The notes beneath the pieces are model-generated. The model made no database searches. It was given only the letters and a program-made list of their open reading frames with translations, and was not told the origin of the DNA. From Phycisphaerales bacterium (GTDB taxonomy: Bacteria; Planctomycetota; Phycisphaerae; SM23-33): DNA of 5,305 bases. The position numbers and the translations under genes are program-made. Numbering within the stretch: position 1 is the stretch's first letter; every line of letters begins with the position of its first letter. Location: assembly GCA_003171235.1 (NCBI GenBank), contig PMYM01000231.1, positions 1 through 5,305 of the forward strand, read 5' to 3'. Positions 5,041 through 5,305 of the stretch are shown one piece after another.

Positions 5041-5305
5041 GTAAACCCGCTTCCCGACCACCCTTATAGGTGCCTTGTTGATAATGTAAGTATATGTATT
5101 GCAACGACTTATGTAAACTGAAAAGCACAAAATGTGACACTTCTAAGCGGTGTGACTTGGTGGGATTACGAGAATTATAAAAAAAGCGGCGAGAGGTTCT
5201 TGTCAAATTTGCGGCTGAAGTAGTTCTAGAACAGCAGAATGATTTAATCCTGAGCGGAACTTCTTGCTGTTGGCCATATCTAACTAGAGCAGTTTTCACA
5301 AATCA
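5041..5305. other. A+T-rich gene-free segment, probable promoter-bearing intergenic DNA
   Basis: Base composition shifts clearly to A+T-rich after 5041. No open frame is convincing: the 99-residue minus frame (5299-5000) has no recognisable domain and no ribosome-binding site. A 24-codon minus ORF begins at ATG 5277 (MANSKKFRSGL...) but also lacks one. On the minus strand perfect TTGACA (5206-5201) and TATAAT (5179-5174) occur, but 21 nt apart. An imperfect inverted repeat pairs 5230-5239 with 5261-5271. The segment may hold the promoter of a gene beyond the window edge. Confidence 0.5.

Noticed and set aside
5203..5277. A 24-codon ORF, MANSKKFRSGL..., on the minus strand
   Set aside because: The start looks peptide-like, but there is no ribosome-binding site, it is very short and I cannot link it to a family. 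It could be a fragment.

Overview
The window carries three consecutive outer-membrane biogenesis genes, all on the minus strand: bamA (4404 to 2068), skp/ompH (1944 to 1303) and lpxD (1092 to 55). This is the conserved Gram-negative order bamA-skp-lpxD. BamA inserts beta-barrel proteins into the outer membrane, Skp/OmpH carries unfolded outer-membrane proteins across the periplasm, and LpxD makes the third committed lipid A intermediate. The organism is therefore a diderm with lipid A. High GC, divergent but intact protein families, heptanucleotide repeat arrays between genes and small palindromes of the CACGGGCGTCTAGCCCGTG type suggest a planctomycete or another PVC-group bacterium. That assignment is an inference from style, not proven by a marker gene.

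Layout from high to low coordinates, the direction of transcription. Positions 5305 to about 5041 are A+T-rich with no supported gene. Positions 5040 to about 4700 are GC-rich, contain several hairpins and are also gene-free. A cluster of three related 19-nt palindromes lies at 4597-4695. A good candidate promoter (TTGACA, 17-nt spacer, TGn-extended -10) lies at 4557-4529, about 125 nt before the GTG start of bamA, which has an AGGAG ribosome-binding site. A 123-nt gap with a hairpin touching the bamA stop codon separates bamA from skp. A 210-nt gap holding two CAATTGN heptamer arrays, arranged as a long inverted repeat, separates skp from lpxD. The lpxD stop codon runs directly into another heptamer array (ACTGGCT units, 22-56).

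The genes themselves look intact and ordinary. The unusual content is in the spacers: several 7-nt-periodic arrays of different sequence, the long hairpin between skp and lpxD, the 19-nt palindrome family upstream of bamA, and a possible nearly leaderless promoter at lpxD. I see no new multi-gene system, no tRNA or rRNA, no CRISPR array and no transposase gene.
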